Below, piece by piece: positions 1 through 8,334 of a DNA stretch of 64,000 nucleotides. The notes under the pieces were generated by a model. That model saw only the letters and a list, made by a program, of their open reading frames with translations. It searched no databases and was not told where the DNA came from. Positions within the stretch are counted from its first letter, which is position 1; each line of letters starts with the position of its first letter. This stretch comes from Streptomyces sp. NRRL S-337 (lineage in GTDB: Bacteria; Actinomycetota; Actinomycetes; Streptomycetales; Streptomycetaceae), in assembly GCF_000720175.1 (NCBI RefSeq), contig NZ_JOIX01000006.1:1-64000 (forward strand). The letters run 5' to 3'. Made by a program: the position numbers and the translations under genes.

Positions 1-19
1 AGATGTGTATAAGAGACAG
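1..19 (+). other. Nextera/Tn5 mosaic-end adapter remnant
   Basis: The first 19 bases, AGATGTGTATAAGAGACAG, match the Tn5 transposase mosaic end used in Nextera libraries at every position. It is library sequence, not genome. Reading through it from base 3 gives the peptide MCIRDS, a typical adapter-derived artefact. The genomic sequence therefore begins at about base 20, just upstream of dapF. Confidence 0.97.
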
Positions 20-42
20 CCCCCGCCCCGTACGATGCAAGG

Positions 43-918
43 GTGACCAGTACGCAGCGGTTGCCCTTCCTCAAGGGGCACGGCACCGAGAACGACTTCG
101 TGATCGTCCCCGACCCGGACGGTCTGCTCGACCTTCCCGCGGCCGCGGTCGCCCGGATCTGCGACCGGCGGGCCGGCCTCGGCGGTGACGGCGTGCTGCG
201 CGTCGTACGGTCCGCCGCGCACCCGGAGGCGCGCGATCAGGCCGACGAGGCCGAGTGGTTCATGGACTACCGCAACGGCGACGGCTCGATCGCCGAGATG
301 TGCGGCAACGGCACCCGGGTCTTCGCGCGCTACCTGCTGCACGCCGGTCTGGTCGAGGCCGGAGACCTCGCCATCGCCACCCGCGCCGGCGTGCGCCGCG
401 TCCATCTCGCCAAGACCGGCGACGTCACGGTCGCCATGGGCCGCGCCGAGCTGCCCGAGGACGGCGTCGTGGTCACGCTCGGCGGCCGCAGCTGGCCGGC
501 CCGCAACGTCAACATGGGCAATCCGCACGCGGTCGCGTTCGTCGAGGACCTGGCCCACGCCGGGGACCTGCTGGCCGTACCGCCGTTCAGCCCCGCGGCG
601 GTTTATCTCGACGGCGTCAACATCGAGTTCGTGGTCGACCGCGGACCTGGGCACGTGGCGATGCGGGTCCACGAGCGCGGCTCGGGCGAGACCCGGTCCT
701 GCGGCACCGGCGCCTGCGCGGTGGCCGTCGCGGCCGCCCGGAGGGACGGTCTGGACCCGGCGGTGACCGGAAGCCCCGTCACGTACACGGTCGATGTGCT
801 CGGCGGCAGCCTGAAGATCACCGAGCTGCCCGACGGCACGGTCGAGATGACCGGGCCGGCCGAGATCGTCGCCGAGGGCACCTTCGACCCCTCCTGGCTG
901 ACCGCCGCGCTCGCCTGA
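43..918 (+). CDS. dapF: Diaminopimelate epimerase
   Basis: Cytoplasmic enzyme that interconverts LL- and meso-diaminopimelate for lysine and peptidoglycan synthesis, without a cofactor. The 291-residue product has normal family length. Both catalytic cysteines are visible: Cys87 in MCGNGTR and Cys220 in SCGTGACA, the base pair that removes and returns the alpha proton. The N-terminal KGHGTENDF motif is also typical. The start is GTG at 43; the adapter at 1-19 removes the normal upstream neighbour. It precedes the stringent-response gene at 1128, as in other Streptomyces. Confidence 0.96.
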   Translation: MTSTQRLPFLKGHGTENDFVIVPDPDGLLDLPAAAVARICDRRAGLGGDGVLRVVRSAAHPEARDQADEAEWFMDYRNGDGSIAEMCGNGTRVFARYLLHAGLVEAGDLAIATRAGVRRVHLAKTGDVTVAMGRAELPEDGVVVTLGGRSWPARNVNMGNPHAVAFVEDLAHAGDLLAVPPFSPAAVYLDGVNIEFVVDRGPGHVAMRVHERGSGETRSCGTGACAVAVAAARRDGLDPAVTGSPVTYTVDVLGGSLKITELPDGTVEMTGPAEIVAEGTFDPSWLTAALA

Positions 919-1127
919 CCGGCCCACCGCAGGGAGGCCGGGCGGGGACACTCCCCGGTCGCCCCGCAGAAACGGTTCAGGCCAAAAGATTCGCTCGAAC
1001 GGGTGATCCGTATCACTCTGAGCGAGAGGTGGACAGCGCTGCGTGATGGGCTCGATAGCATCAAGCACCGGCCCGGGACACCGGAACTGACGCGTCCCAC
1101 CGCCGGTCGACGCTGCCGGAGGTGCCC

Positions 1128-3332
1128 ATGAGCGCAGAGGCCACTAACCCTGGTAACCCTGGAGCAGCGGGCCGCGGGCGCGGCCGCCGCCGACTGGAGC
1201 TCAGAGGGCTGCGCCGCATCGGCCGCGCCGCACTGCTCGGCCCAGCCCCCCGTGACGGCCTCCCGCACGCCCTGGAGCACGTCGCCAAGGTGCACCGCCG
1301 TCACCACCCCGACGCCGCCCTGGACACCCTCGCCCAGGCCTATCTGCTCGCCGAGTCCTCGCACCGCGGCCAGCTGCGCAAAAGCGGTGAGCCGTACATC
1401 ACCCACCCGTTGGCCGTGACCCTCATCCTCGCCGAACTCGGCGCCGAGACCACGACGTTGATCGCCTCGCTGCTCCACGACACCGTCGAGGACACCGATC
1501 TGACGCTGGATCAGGTACGTGAGCGGTTCGGCGCCGAGGTGGGCTATCTCGTCGACGGCGTGACCAAGTTGGAGAAGGTCGACTACGGCGCCGCCGCCGA
1601 GCCGGAGACCTTCCGCAAGATGCTGGTGGCGACCGGCAACGACGTCCGGGTGATGTCCATCAAGCTCGCCGACCGGCTGCACAACATGCGCACCCTCGGC
1701 GTGATGCGGCCCGAGAAGCAGGCCCGGATCGCCAAGGTGACCCGCGACGTGCTGATTCCGCTGGCCGAACGCCTCGGCGTCCAGGCGCTGAAGGCCGAGC
1801 TGGAGGACCTGGTCTTCGCGATCCTGCACCCCGAGGAGTACGCCACCACACAGGCCCTCGTCCTGGAGTACGCCGGCCGGCCCGACCCGCTCGCCGACAC
1901 CGCGGAGCGGATGCGCACGGTCCTGGCCGAGGCCGGTATCGACGCCGAAGTCCTCGTCCGGCCGCGGCACCTGGTCTCCGTGCACCGCGTACGGCTGGCC
2001 CGCCGCGAGCTGACCGGCGCCGACCTGGGGCGGCTGCTGGTGCTGGTGGCCGAGGACGCCGACTGCTACGCCGTCCTCGGTGAGCTGCACACCTGCTTCA
2101 CGCCGGTGGTCTCCGAGTTCAAGGACTTCATCGCGACGCCGAAGTTCAACCTCTACCAGTCGCTGCACACCGCCGTCACCGGCCCCTCAGGGGAGATCGC
2201 CGAGACCCTGATCCGCACCCACCAGATGCACCGGGTCGCCGAGGCCGGGGTGATCGCGCTGGGCAATCCGTACGCACCCACGGACGGGTCCGACGCCCCC
2301 GAGGGCGAGCGGGCCGACCCGACCCGCCCCGGGTGGCTCTCCCGTCTGCTGGAGTGGCAGCGCACCACCCCCGACCCGGACACCTTCTGGACCTCGCTGC
2401 GCGACGATCTCGCCCAGGACCGCGAGATCACGGTCTTCTGCGCGGACGCGCCCTCGGACGGGTCGGACGCCACGGACGGGGCGGCCGGCGAGGCCATCGG
2501 CCTGCCCGCCGGCGCCAGTTGTGTGGACGCGGCGTACGAGCGGCACGGCGAGCGGGCGCACTGCTGTATCGGCGCGCGCGTCAACGGCCGGCTCGCCACC
2601 CTCGCCACCGTCCTGCACGACGGCGACAGCCTGCAGCTCCTGATGGCCCCGGACTCCGCCGCCGGCCCCTCGCCGGAATGGCTCGACCACGCCCGTACGC
2701 CCGCCGCGCGGCTCGCCATCGCCCGCTGGCTGTCCGGGGCCCAGGAGCCCGCCGTCGGGCCGCAGGGGCCCGCCGAGCCCCCTTCCGGTCCCTCGCCCGC
2801 CGGCCGGCCCGCCCCGGACGGCGAGCCCCCCGCGGCGGCCCGCGCCACGCCCGGTTCGGTCCTCGCGGTCGCGGACCTGCCCGGCGCCGCGGTCCGGCTG
2901 GCCGGCTGCTGCACACCGGTACCGCCGGACACCGTCACCGGCTTCGCGGTACGGGGCGGCGCGGTCACCGTGCACCGCGCCCTGTGCCCCGTCGTGGCCC
3001 GTATGGCGGCCACCGGACGGCAGCCGGTCGGGGTGCGCTGGCGGGGCGCGGGCCAGGGCGCCCACGGCTGCCGGGTCACCCTCATGGCCGAGGCCTTCAG
3101 CCGGCCGCACCTCTTGGCCGACCTCACCGAGGTGATCGCCGCCCAGGGCGCCGCCGTGGTGTCCGCCGCCGTCGAACCCCCGCACGAACAGCGCGTGCGC
3201 CACACCTACACGCTGCACCTGCCGAACGCCGCCGGGCTGCCCTCCCTGATGCGCGCCATGCGGCAAGTGCCCGGCGTCTTCGACGTGTTGCGCGCCGGGC
3301 GGGTCCGGCAGACCGCCGCGATGCGCCCCTGA
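1128..3332 (+). CDS. rshA: RelA/SpoT homologue with intact HD hydrolase, altered synthetase
   Basis: Long RSH-family protein of 734 residues. The order is an HD phosphohydrolase domain (His117-Asp118 in HDTVEDT), a RelA/SpoT synthetase-type domain (KDFIATPKFNLYQSLHTA, about 332-350), a TGS-like region (ITVFC onward) and a C-terminal ACT domain. The hydrolase looks complete. In the synthetase domain the usual G-R-x-K-D is S-E-F-K-D (329-333) and the usual ExQIRT is ETLIRT (359-364), so ppGpp synthesis may be weak or lost. ATG 1128 is chosen over GTG 1122 because GGAGG at 1118-1122 sits five bases ahead. The position after dapF matches the second RSH gene of Streptomyces. Confidence 0.88.
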   Translation: MSAEATNPGNPGAAGRGRGRRRLELRGLRRIGRAALLGPAPRDGLPHALEHVAKVHRRHHPDAALDTLAQAYLLAESSHRGQLRKSGEPYITHPLAVTLILAELGAETTTLIASLLHDTVEDTDLTLDQVRERFGAEVGYLVDGVTKLEKVDYGAAAEPETFRKMLVATGNDVRVMSIKLADRLHNMRTLGVMRPEKQARIAKVTRDVLIPLAERLGVQALKAELEDLVFAILHPEEYATTQALVLEYAGRPDPLADTAERMRTVLAEAGIDAEVLVRPRHLVSVHRVRLARRELTGADLGRLLVLVAEDADCYAVLGELHTCFTPVVSEFKDFIATPKFNLYQSLHTAVTGPSGEIAETLIRTHQMHRVAEAGVIALGNPYAPTDGSDAPEGERADPTRPGWLSRLLEWQRTTPDPDTFWTSLRDDLAQDREITVFCADAPSDGSDATDGAAGEAIGLPAGASCVDAAYERHGERAHCCIGARVNGRLATLATVLHDGDSLQLLMAPDSAAGPSPEWLDHARTPAARLAIARWLSGAQEPAVGPQGPAEPPSGPSPAGRPAPDGEPPAAARATPGSVLAVADLPGAAVRLAGCCTPVPPDTVTGFAVRGGAVTVHRALCPVVARMAATGRQPVGVRWRGAGQGAHGCRVTLMAEAFSRPHLLADLTEVIAAQGAAVVSAAVEPPHEQRVRHTYTLHLPNAAGLPSLMRAMRQVPGVFDVLRAGRVRQTAAMRP

Positions 3333-3354
3333 GGCCGGACCGGACACGGGTGGT

Positions 3355-3383
3355 GACGGCCCGTCGGACGGCTGCGGGCCGTC
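3355..3383 (+). terminator. Hairpin after rshA
   Basis: Perfect 9-bp inverted repeat GACGGCCCG (3355-3363) and CGGGCCGTC (3375-3383) with an 11-base loop, 22 bases after the rshA stop. There is no U tract, which is usual in Streptomyces. It probably ends or weakens transcription before the peptidase gene. Confidence 0.5.
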
Positions 3384-3484
3384 CGGAGGACGCCCTCCGG
3401 GACAGACGCACGGAGCACCGCCCGTTCGGGTGCCGTTTGACGGCTCGCCCACCGCGGAGGCGGCCGCGTTGGTAGCCGTAGTTC

Positions 3485-5119
3485 ATGTCCCTTCGCTCAC
3501 GCCGACCGTCCCGCGACCCCGACCGCACCGTCCCCGCGCCGCGCGGTGCCCGAACCGGCCGGCTCCGGCGCTCCGGTCGCCGGGCCGCCGCACTCGGGCT
3601 GGCCGCCGTCGCCACCCTCGGCGTGGCCGAGCCGCAGCCCCTGGGGGCCCAGGGCCTGGGCGACCGGCTCTTCCCCACGCTCGGCAACACCGGCTACGAC
3701 GTCACGTCCTACGACGTCTCCCTGGACTACTCCGGCCACAACGACCGGCCGATGAACGCCACCACGGAGATCACCGCGCAGGCCACCACCGAGCTCGACC
3801 GGCTCAACCTCGACTTCGCCCGCGGCACGGTGCGCTCCGTGAAGGTCGGCGGTCTGCCCGCCCGGTACGAGCAGCACGGCGAGGACCTGGTGGTCGTCCC
3901 CCCGTTCCACATCTCCCGGGGACAGCAGGTCAAGATCTCCGTCCAGCACACCAGCGACCCCCGCGGCAAGACCGACGGCGGCTGGATCCGCACCACCGAC
4001 GGGCTGGCCATGGCCAACCAGGCCGACGCCGCCCACCGCGTCTTCCCCTGCAACGACCACCCCTCCGACAAGGCGCTCTTCACCTTCCGCATCACCGCCC
4101 CCCAGGAGCTGACCGCGGTCGCCAACGGCCTGCCCCTGGGGGCAGGCGGCACCCGCGCGGCACGCCGTACCTGGACCTATCGCACCGCCCACCCCATGGC
4201 CACCGAACTCGCCCAGGTCTCCATCGGGAAGTCCAGCGTGCTGTTCAAACACGGACCGCACGACCTGCCGATCCGCGACGTGGTCCCGACCGCGAACCGC
4301 GCGGTGCTCGCCAAATGGCTGGCCAAGACGCCGGAGCAGGTCGCCTGGATGGAGCGCAAGGTCGGCCCCTACCCCTTCGAGGCGTACGGGGTGCTGATCG
4401 CCAACGCCCACACCGGCTTCGAGCTGGAGACCCAGACCCTCTCGCTCTTCGAGAAGGACCTGTTCACGACCGAGCACCTGCCCGCCTGGTACGTGGAGTC
4501 CGTGATGGTGCACGAACTGTCGCACCAGTGGTTCGGCGACAGCGTCAGCCCGCGCCGCTGGTCCGACGTCTGGCTCAACGAGGCCCACGCCACCTGGTAC
4601 GAGGCGCTCTACGCCGAGGAGAAGGGCGACCGCCGGGCCGACCTGGAGACCCGGATGCACCGGGCGTACCAGCAGTCCGACGGATGGCGGGCCGAGGGCG
4701 GGCCGCCCGCCGCGCCCAAGGCCCCCAGCCCCGGCCAGAAGATCAGCATCTTCCGCCCCATCGTCTACGACGGTGGCGCCCTGGTCCTCTACGCCCTCCG
4801 GCAGAAGATCGGCCCGGCGGCCTTCGACCGGCTCGAACGCGAATGGGTGGCCCACCACAAGGACGGCGTGGCCGACTCGGCCGACTTCACCGCACTGGCC
4901 TCCAAGATCTCCGGGCAGGACCTCACCAGCTTCTTCCAGGAGTGGCTCTACGGCGCGCACACCCCGCCGATGCCCGGCCACCCGGCGTGGCGGCCCGGTG
5001 CGGCCGGCGATCTGGGCAAGCCGGCGCAGCCCGGGCAGCCCGCGAAGGGCGGACAGCCCGGCAAGACCGGACAGCCGGTGAAGCTCGCCGGAAAGCTTTC
5101 CCCCGGAAAACCCGCGTGA
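3485..5119 (+). CDS. Secreted M1-family zinc aminopeptidase
   Basis: Zinc metallopeptidase of the M1 (aminopeptidase N) family, 544 residues. HELSH at 343-347 followed by Glu366 gives the HEXXH-X18-E zinc site; the surrounding VMVHELSHQWFGD and WLNEAHATW are typical. The N terminus has an Arg-rich stretch (RRSGRRAAALGLAAVATLG), consistent with an export signal, possibly Tat-type, so it probably acts outside the membrane. The C terminus ends in a Gly/Pro/Gln/Lys-rich tail after about residue 500 with no recognisable fold. No clear Shine-Dalgarno lies before ATG 3485. It is shorter than full aminopeptidase N and lacks the long C-terminal helical domain. Confidence 0.9.
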   Translation: MSLRSRRPSRDPDRTVPAPRGARTGRLRRSGRRAAALGLAAVATLGVAEPQPLGAQGLGDRLFPTLGNTGYDVTSYDVSLDYSGHNDRPMNATTEITAQATTELDRLNLDFARGTVRSVKVGGLPARYEQHGEDLVVVPPFHISRGQQVKISVQHTSDPRGKTDGGWIRTTDGLAMANQADAAHRVFPCNDHPSDKALFTFRITAPQELTAVANGLPLGAGGTRAARRTWTYRTAHPMATELAQVSIGKSSVLFKHGPHDLPIRDVVPTANRAVLAKWLAKTPEQVAWMERKVGPYPFEAYGVLIANAHTGFELETQTLSLFEKDLFTTEHLPAWYVESVMVHELSHQWFGDSVSPRRWSDVWLNEAHATWYEALYAEEKGDRRADLETRMHRAYQQSDGWRAEGGPPAAPKAPSPGQKISIFRPIVYDGGALVLYALRQKIGPAAFDRLEREWVAHHKDGVADSADFTALASKISGQDLTSFFQEWLYGAHTPPMPGHPAWRPGAAGDLGKPAQPGQPAKGGQPGKTGQPVKLAGKLSPGKPA

Positions 5120-5167
5120 CCGCCCTCCCCGGCCGTGGGACCATCATCAGGTCGGCGCCGGCGGCCC

Positions 5168-5194
5168 GGGAATCTCCGGGGCGTGTCGTACGTT
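5168..5194 (+). promoter_or_regulatory. Candidate SigR-type promoter of hflX
   Basis: GGGAAT (5168-5173) followed after exactly 18 bases by GTT (5192-5194) matches the Streptomyces SigR consensus GGGAAT-N18/19-GTT. It lies about 75 bases upstream of the hflX start. SigR controls the thiol-oxidation response, so hflX may be induced by disulfide stress. This is inference from sequence; no transcription data are available here. Confidence 0.5.
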
Positions 5195-5266
5195 GACACC
5201 TACGACAGTCCCGGTGGGGCCATGCATCCGGTCCCATGAGGGCTTCCCAACGACGCAAAGGATCAA

Positions 5267-6754
5267 ATGACCTCCTCTTCTTCCCTTCCGCAGGACCGGC
5301 AGCGCCTCCCGGAGAGCCTTCGGGCCGACGCCCTGATGGAAGAGGACGTCGCCTGGAGCCACGAGATCGACGGGGAGCGCGACGGCGACCAGTACGACCG
5401 GTCGGACCGCGCGGCGCTGCGGCGCGTGGCGGGCCTCTCCACCGAGCTCGAAGACATCACCGAGGTCGAGTACCGCCAGCTCCGACTGGAGCGCGTGGTG
5501 CTCGTCGGTGTCTGGACCTCCGGCACGGTGCAGGACGCGGAGAACTCCCTCGCCGAGCTCGCCGCGCTGGCCGAGACGGCCGGTGCGCTGGTGCTCGACG
5601 GCGTCGTCCAGCGCCGCGACAAGCCCGACCCGGCCACGTACATCGGCTCGGGCAAGGCCCTGGAGCTGCGCGACATCGTGCTCGAATCCGGGGCCGACAC
5701 CGTGGTGTGTGACGGTGAGCTCTCCCCGGGCCAGCTGATTCACCTCGAGGACGTCGTCAAGGTCAAGGTGGTCGACCGGACCGCCCTGATCCTCGACATC
5801 TTCGCCCAGCACGCCAAGTCCCGGGAGGGCAAGGCGCAGGTCTCGCTGGCCCAGATGCAGTACATGCTCCCCCGGCTGCGCGGCTGGGGTCAGTCGCTGT
5901 CCCGGCAGATGGGTGGCGGTGGCTCCGGTTCCACCGGCGGCGGTATGGCCACCCGTGGTCCCGGTGAGACCAAGATCGAAACGGACCGGCGGCGGATCCG
6001 CGAGCGGATGGCGAAGCTGCGCCGGGAGATCGCGGAGATGAAGACCGGCCGGGACACCAAGCGCCAGGAACGCCGGCGTCACCAGGTCCCCTCGGTCGCC
6101 ATCGCCGGCTACACCAACGCCGGCAAGTCCTCCCTGCTCAACCGCCTCACCGGCGCCGGTGTGCTGGTGGAGAACGCCCTGTTCGCCACCCTGGACCCGA
6201 CCGTCCGGCGGGCCGAGACGCCCAGCGGACGGCTCTACACCCTCGCCGACACCGTCGGCTTCGTCCGGCACCTGCCGCACCACCTCGTCGAGGCGTTCCG
6301 CTCCACGATGGAGGAGGTCGGCGACTCCGACCTGATCCTCCACGTGGTCGACGGCTCGCACCCGGTGCCCGAGGAGCAGCTGGCCGCCGTCCGCGAGGTG
6401 ATCCGGGACGTCGGCGCCACGGACGTGCCCGAGATCGTGGTCGTCAACAAGGCCGACGCGGCCGATCCGCTGGTCCTCCAGCGGCTGCTGCGCCAGGAGA
6501 AGCACGCGATCGCGGTCTCGGCCCGTACCGGCCAGGGCCTCGCTGAGCTGCTGACCCTGCTCGACGAGGAGCTGCCCCGGCCGCGGGTCGAGATCGAGGT
6601 CCTGGTGCCCTACACCCAGGGCGCACTGGTCTCGCGGGCGCACGCCGAGGGCGAGGTCCTCTCCGAGGAGCACACCGCCGAGGGCACGGTCCTCAAGGCG
6701 CGGGTCCACGAAGCGCTGGCCGCCGAGTTCCGCCCGTTCGTGCCGGCGGCGTAA
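5267..6754 (+). CDS. hflX: GTPase HflX
   Basis: Ribosome-associated GTPase that splits stalled or stressed 70S ribosomes. The 495-residue protein has the HflX N-terminal domain (about 60-230) and a Gly-rich linker with GGGGSGSTGGG. The G domain has its P-loop at GYTNAGKSS (281-289), then DTVGFV and NKAD motifs. The start is ATG 5267 behind an AAAGG motif. A SigR-like promoter lies upstream (5168-5194) and a strong hairpin follows (6784-6815). It is transcribed toward the convergent protease gene at 6870. Confidence 0.95.
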   Translation: MTSSSSLPQDRQRLPESLRADALMEEDVAWSHEIDGERDGDQYDRSDRAALRRVAGLSTELEDITEVEYRQLRLERVVLVGVWTSGTVQDAENSLAELAALAETAGALVLDGVVQRRDKPDPATYIGSGKALELRDIVLESGADTVVCDGELSPGQLIHLEDVVKVKVVDRTALILDIFAQHAKSREGKAQVSLAQMQYMLPRLRGWGQSLSRQMGGGGSGSTGGGMATRGPGETKIETDRRRIRERMAKLRREIAEMKTGRDTKRQERRRHQVPSVAIAGYTNAGKSSLLNRLTGAGVLVENALFATLDPTVRRAETPSGRLYTLADTVGFVRHLPHHLVEAFRSTMEEVGDSDLILHVVDGSHPVPEEQLAAVREVIRDVGATDVPEIVVVNKADAADPLVLQRLLRQEKHAIAVSARTGQGLAELLTLLDEELPRPRVEIEVLVPYTQGALVSRAHAEGEVLSEEHTAEGTVLKARVHEALAAEFRPFVPAA

Positions 6755-6783
6755 GGCCGCACATACGGCCCGCAGGTACACGC

Positions 6784-6815
6784 AAGGCCCGCTCCGGGAG
6801 ACCGGAGCGGGCCTT
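6784..6815. terminator. Bidirectional terminator between hflX and protease
   Basis: Perfect 14-bp stem AAGGCCCGCTCCGG (6784-6797) and CCGGAGCGGGCCTT (6802-6815) with a GAGA loop, placed between convergent stop codons at 6754 and 6870. The symmetric stem starts with AA and ends with TT, so it can serve both strands. Confidence 0.85.
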
Positions 6816-6869
6816 CGCCGTGGTGGCGGCCCGGTGGGACGGTGCCGGGCACCGCCCCACCTCAGCGGA

Positions 6870-8057
6870 CTACTGCTTGCTCGCCCACTTCTTGCTCATG
6901 TTGTCGAAGATGGCCTTGGCCTCCGGGCCCAGGTGCGGGCCGGCCGACCAGCGGGCCGGGCGCGGACCCATCGACATGTTGGACACCAGCACCGGCTTGC
7001 CGTCGGCGCCCTTGATGAACCAGGGGCCACCGGAGGAGCCACCGGTCATCGTGCAGCCGATCCGGTACATGGTCGGCTTGTTGGCGTCCATCGACAGCCG
7101 GGTCGGCTTGTCGGTGCAGCTCTGCTGCGCGGCACCGTCGAACGGCGGCTCGGCCGGGTAGCCCTGCGCGGTCAGGCTGGGGATCTTGGCCATCGCCGGG
7201 GCGTTGAAGTCGACCTGGTACGCGCCGCCGGCCATCTCCTCCAGCGACTTGCCGCCGGTGCTCTCCTCCGGCTTCACGTGCATCAGCGCGAAGTCGTACG
7301 GGGCCATCGGCACGCCCGGCACGGCGCCGCCGTCCTTGATCCACTCGCTGGACGTCGCCATGTCGTCCGCCCACCACTTGCCCGAGGGGACGCGCTCCTC
7401 GAAGGGCTTGTTCTTCAACTGGCCGGCGGTCCCACCGGTCTTGTTGAAGTTCGGCACGAACATCATGTTGCGGTACCAGCCGCCGTTCTTGCCGGCGTGC
7501 ACACAGTGCGCCGCGGTCCACACCAGGTTGGACTTACCGGGGTGCGCCGGGTCCTTGACGACCGTGGCGGAGCAGCGCGACTCGCCCTCGGGCGTGCTGA
7601 ACAGCAGCAGACCCACACCGGGAGCGGTGGCGGTGTACGGGGTCTTGACGGCCTGAGCGGGGACGGCGGCCGGCTCAGGATCCGTCTTGCCCTGGTCCTC
7701 CGAGATGTCCCCGGGCTTGCTGGGGTCCTTGGGCGGCTTGACCTTCTCGATCTTGTCGGGGTTCCAGAAGTTCTTGATGATCGGGTTGATGAACTCCCCG
7801 GCCTCCCGGAGCCACTTGTCCCGGTCCCAGTTCTTCCACTCGCCGTTCTTCCACTTGTCCAGGTCGATGCCGTGTTCCTTGAGCTTGTCCTGGATGTCCT
7901 TGGGGATCTTGATCGCACCCCCACCCGTGGTGTCTGCCGCGGACTGACTGGGCTTGGCGTCCGCGTTGTCGCTGTCCGGCCCGCAGCCGGTGGCGGTGAG
8001 CGCCACTACGGCGGTGAGGGCGGCGGCGGCCAGGACGGGCCGTCGTATGGGTCGCAT
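6870..8057 (-). CDS. Trypsin-like serine protease lipoprotein
   Basis: A 395-residue exported protein. The start chosen is ATG at 8057, preceded by AGGGGG nine bases away; it gives MRPIRRP, a hydrophobic stretch and a lipobox LTATGC, so the mature protein should be lipid-anchored outside the membrane. A low-complexity Asp/Lys/Trp-rich spacer follows. The chymotrypsin-fold protease domain has TAAHC (His), DFALMHV (Asp) and GGSSGGPW (Ser), a complete catalytic triad. The open frame extends upstream to 8213, but that part lacks the signal and crosses the promoter region. Substrate unknown. Confidence 0.88.
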   Translation of the reverse strand: MRPIRRPVLAAAALTAVVALTATGCGPDSDNADAKPSQSAADTTGGGAIKIPKDIQDKLKEHGIDLDKWKNGEWKNWDRDKWLREAGEFINPIIKNFWNPDKIEKVKPPKDPSKPGDISEDQGKTDPEPAAVPAQAVKTPYTATAPGVGLLLFSTPEGESRCSATVVKDPAHPGKSNLVWTAAHCVHAGKNGGWYRNMMFVPNFNKTGGTAGQLKNKPFEERVPSGKWWADDMATSSEWIKDGGAVPGVPMAPYDFALMHVKPEESTGGKSLEEMAGGAYQVDFNAPAMAKIPSLTAQGYPAEPPFDGAAQQSCTDKPTRLSMDANKPTMYRIGCTMTGGSSGGPWFIKGADGKPVLVSNMSMGPRPARWSAGPHLGPEAKAIFDNMSKKWASKQ

Positions 8058-8334
8058 GGGTGGGATCCCCCTGATGAATCGAATGGTGTGACATTGAGCG
8101 GAGTCGCTCCGGTTCCGGAAGTTGTCATGAACCCCAAGATCCGAGCGCAAGACCCCACTATGCCGGTGACGATGGGGACGGCGGTACTCGGGTCCCCGGT
8201 TCCAGCCCGTCAAGGATCTTGTTCCGGGCCGTGATCCGGCGTCGCCGCCGTCGTTGGTACGTACGGGGGACGGCCGGGCTGCCCGCCGGCCCGCTCGGTA
8301 TGCAACAGCTCACCAAGCAGGAGGCACAACTGCC

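Noticed and set aside
3..188. Open frame starting MCIRDS at the left edge
   Set aside because: Its first codons are adapter sequence and the rest is out of frame with dapF.
8058..8334. Iron box (DmdR/IdeR site) before the siderophore operon
   Set aside because: I looked for a TTAGGTTAGGCTAACCTAA-like dyad and found none; regulation remains open.
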